Source: 66-474 sp035249175 (GTDB taxonomy: Bacteria; Pseudomonadota; Gammaproteobacteria; Xanthomonadales; Rhodanobacteraceae). Taken from it: 64,000 bases of DNA. Position 1 is the stretch's first letter; each line of letters begins with the position of its first letter. Below, piece by piece: positions 63,688 through 64,000 of the stretch. Below the pieces are notes generated by a model, which saw only the letters and a list, made by a program, of their open reading frames with translations, made no database searches and was not told the DNA's origin. The stretch is from NCBI GenBank assembly GCA_035249175.1, contig DATFGT010000058.1, forward strand, positions 11,267 through 75,266, in the 5' to 3' direction. Both the position numbers and the translations under genes were made by a program.

Positions 63688-63755
63688 GCCGTCCTCCCTG
63701 ACGGCAAAGAACCATCCCGGCATCCATGCCGGACTTTCCACAAGAGCCGCTCTTC
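63688..63755 (-). repeat. Palindromic repeat with ANGGAN hexaloops, copy D (short form)
   Basis: On the minus strand: AAGAGCGGCTCTTGTGGAAA, GTC, hairpin CCGGC-ATGGAT-GCCGG (63717-63732), then after only 11 bases hairpin GCCGTC-AGGGAG-GACGGC (63688-63705). It lies between tuf and rpsJ in the sense of the operon. Stem bases differ from the other copies but the pairing is kept. Confidence 0.7.
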
Positions 63756-63798
63756 CCGCCGTTATGCGACCGGCTCTCTGGTCGCATGAACGGCGGGA
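63754..63798. repeat. Large hairpin in the tuf-rpsJ spacer
   Basis: TCCCGCCGTT and ATGCGACC (63754-63771) pair with GGTCGCAT and AACGGCGGGA (63780-63798), with one bulged G: an 18-bp stem. No T run follows on the minus strand, so mRNA processing is as likely as termination. Confidence 0.7.
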
Positions 63799-63859
63799 GT
63801 TATTGCTGCGCCTCGATGCGTTGTCAGAAAACTCCGCGCGCAACCCGCGCAGCAATAAC
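63799..63859. repeat. Inverted repeat just after tuf
   Basis: GTTATTGCTGCGC (63799-63811) and GCGCAGCAATAAC (63847-63859) form a 13-bp perfect inverted repeat with a 35-nt loop, 3 bp after the tuf stop. Confidence 0.65.
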
Positions 63860-63861
63860 AG

Positions 63862-64000
63862 TTACTCGATGACCTTGGTGACCACGCCGGCGCCCACGGT
63901 GCGGCCGCCTTCGCGAATCGCAAACCGCAACCCTTCCTGCATCGCGATCGGATGGATCAGCGTCACCACCATTTTGATGTTGTCGCCCGGCATCACCATC
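63862..64000 (-). CDS. tuf: Elongation factor Tu, C-terminal end (cut by window edge)
   Basis: The last 45 codons are present and the gene continues past the right edge. The reading VMPGDNIKMVVTLIHPIAMQ, EGLRFAIREGGRTVGAGVVT, KVIE is the EF-Tu domain 3 C-terminus, which carries aminoacyl-tRNA to the ribosome. It lies upstream of rpsJ on the same strand, the usual tuf-S10 order. Confidence 0.95.
   Translation of the reverse strand, partial: MVMPGDNIKMVVTLIHPIAMQEGLRFAIREGGRTVGAGVVTKVIE

Overview
The window is high-GC, gene-dense chromosomal DNA from a gammaproteobacterium. The evidence points to Xanthomonadales, probably Rhodanobacteraceae: a LacI-controlled N-acetylglucosamine locus with its own TonB-dependent receptor, several TonB-dependent receptors, an RDD-pilin fusion protein, a class II DAHP synthase, and a gammaproteobacterial S10/spc/alpha ribosomal operon. 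No tRNA, rRNA, CRISPR array or transposase gene was seen. The species call is inference.

Layout. 1-6474: N-acetylglucosamine utilisation. A TonB-dependent receptor (cut by the left edge) and glucokinase run leftwards; nagP, nagR, nagB-II and nagA run rightwards; LacI-type operators lie between them. 6407-16972: housekeeping and metabolic genes (RsuA-type pseudouridine synthase, OmpA, PrpD, a TerC/YjbE protein behind a Mn2+-type yybP-ykoY riboswitch, DUF924, a membrane protein, an S9 peptidase, a FadH-like reductase). 17108-22690: the most unusual region. A sigma-54 activator gene converges on a leftward operon of five secreted or membrane proteins: a glycine-rich major protein, two small proteins with double-glycine sites, a periplasmic C39 peptidase and a coiled-coil outer-membrane barrel. 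The architecture resembles Fap functional-amyloid export, and a sigma-54 promoter precedes the first gene. 22957-34432: GST, a partial methylcitrate cycle (prpB, an unknown gene, prpC), BrkB, NTF2-like, TPR, malate dehydrogenase, aminotransferase, GlsB-like, cyclophilin and alpha/beta hydrolase genes. 34583-43488: a TetR regulator divergent from a TonB receptor, 3-hydroxybutyrate dehydrogenase and a complete Liv-type ABC importer, probably one uptake and catabolic unit. 43740-49195: TypA, RDD-pilin, Mug, DAHP synthase, DsbB. 49313-64000: ribosomal genes on the minus strand from rplQ back to the 3' end of tuf.

Non-coding structure is rich. Four copies of a repeat built from palindromes whose hairpins carry A-N-G-G-A-N hexaloops were found; three lie in spacers of the ribosomal operon. 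A separate inverted-repeat element between rpsM and rpsK contains a 50-codon ORF that overlaps the rpsM stop. A nested palindrome runs exactly from the stop of mug to the stop of the DAHP synthase gene. No stretch over 300 bases lacks a gene.

Functional themes are GlcNAc import and conversion to fructose-6-phosphate, propionate or 3-hydroxybutyrate-type carbon use, a possible sigma-54-controlled surface fibre, and translation. All functions come from reading the sequence and from family knowledge; no database search was run.
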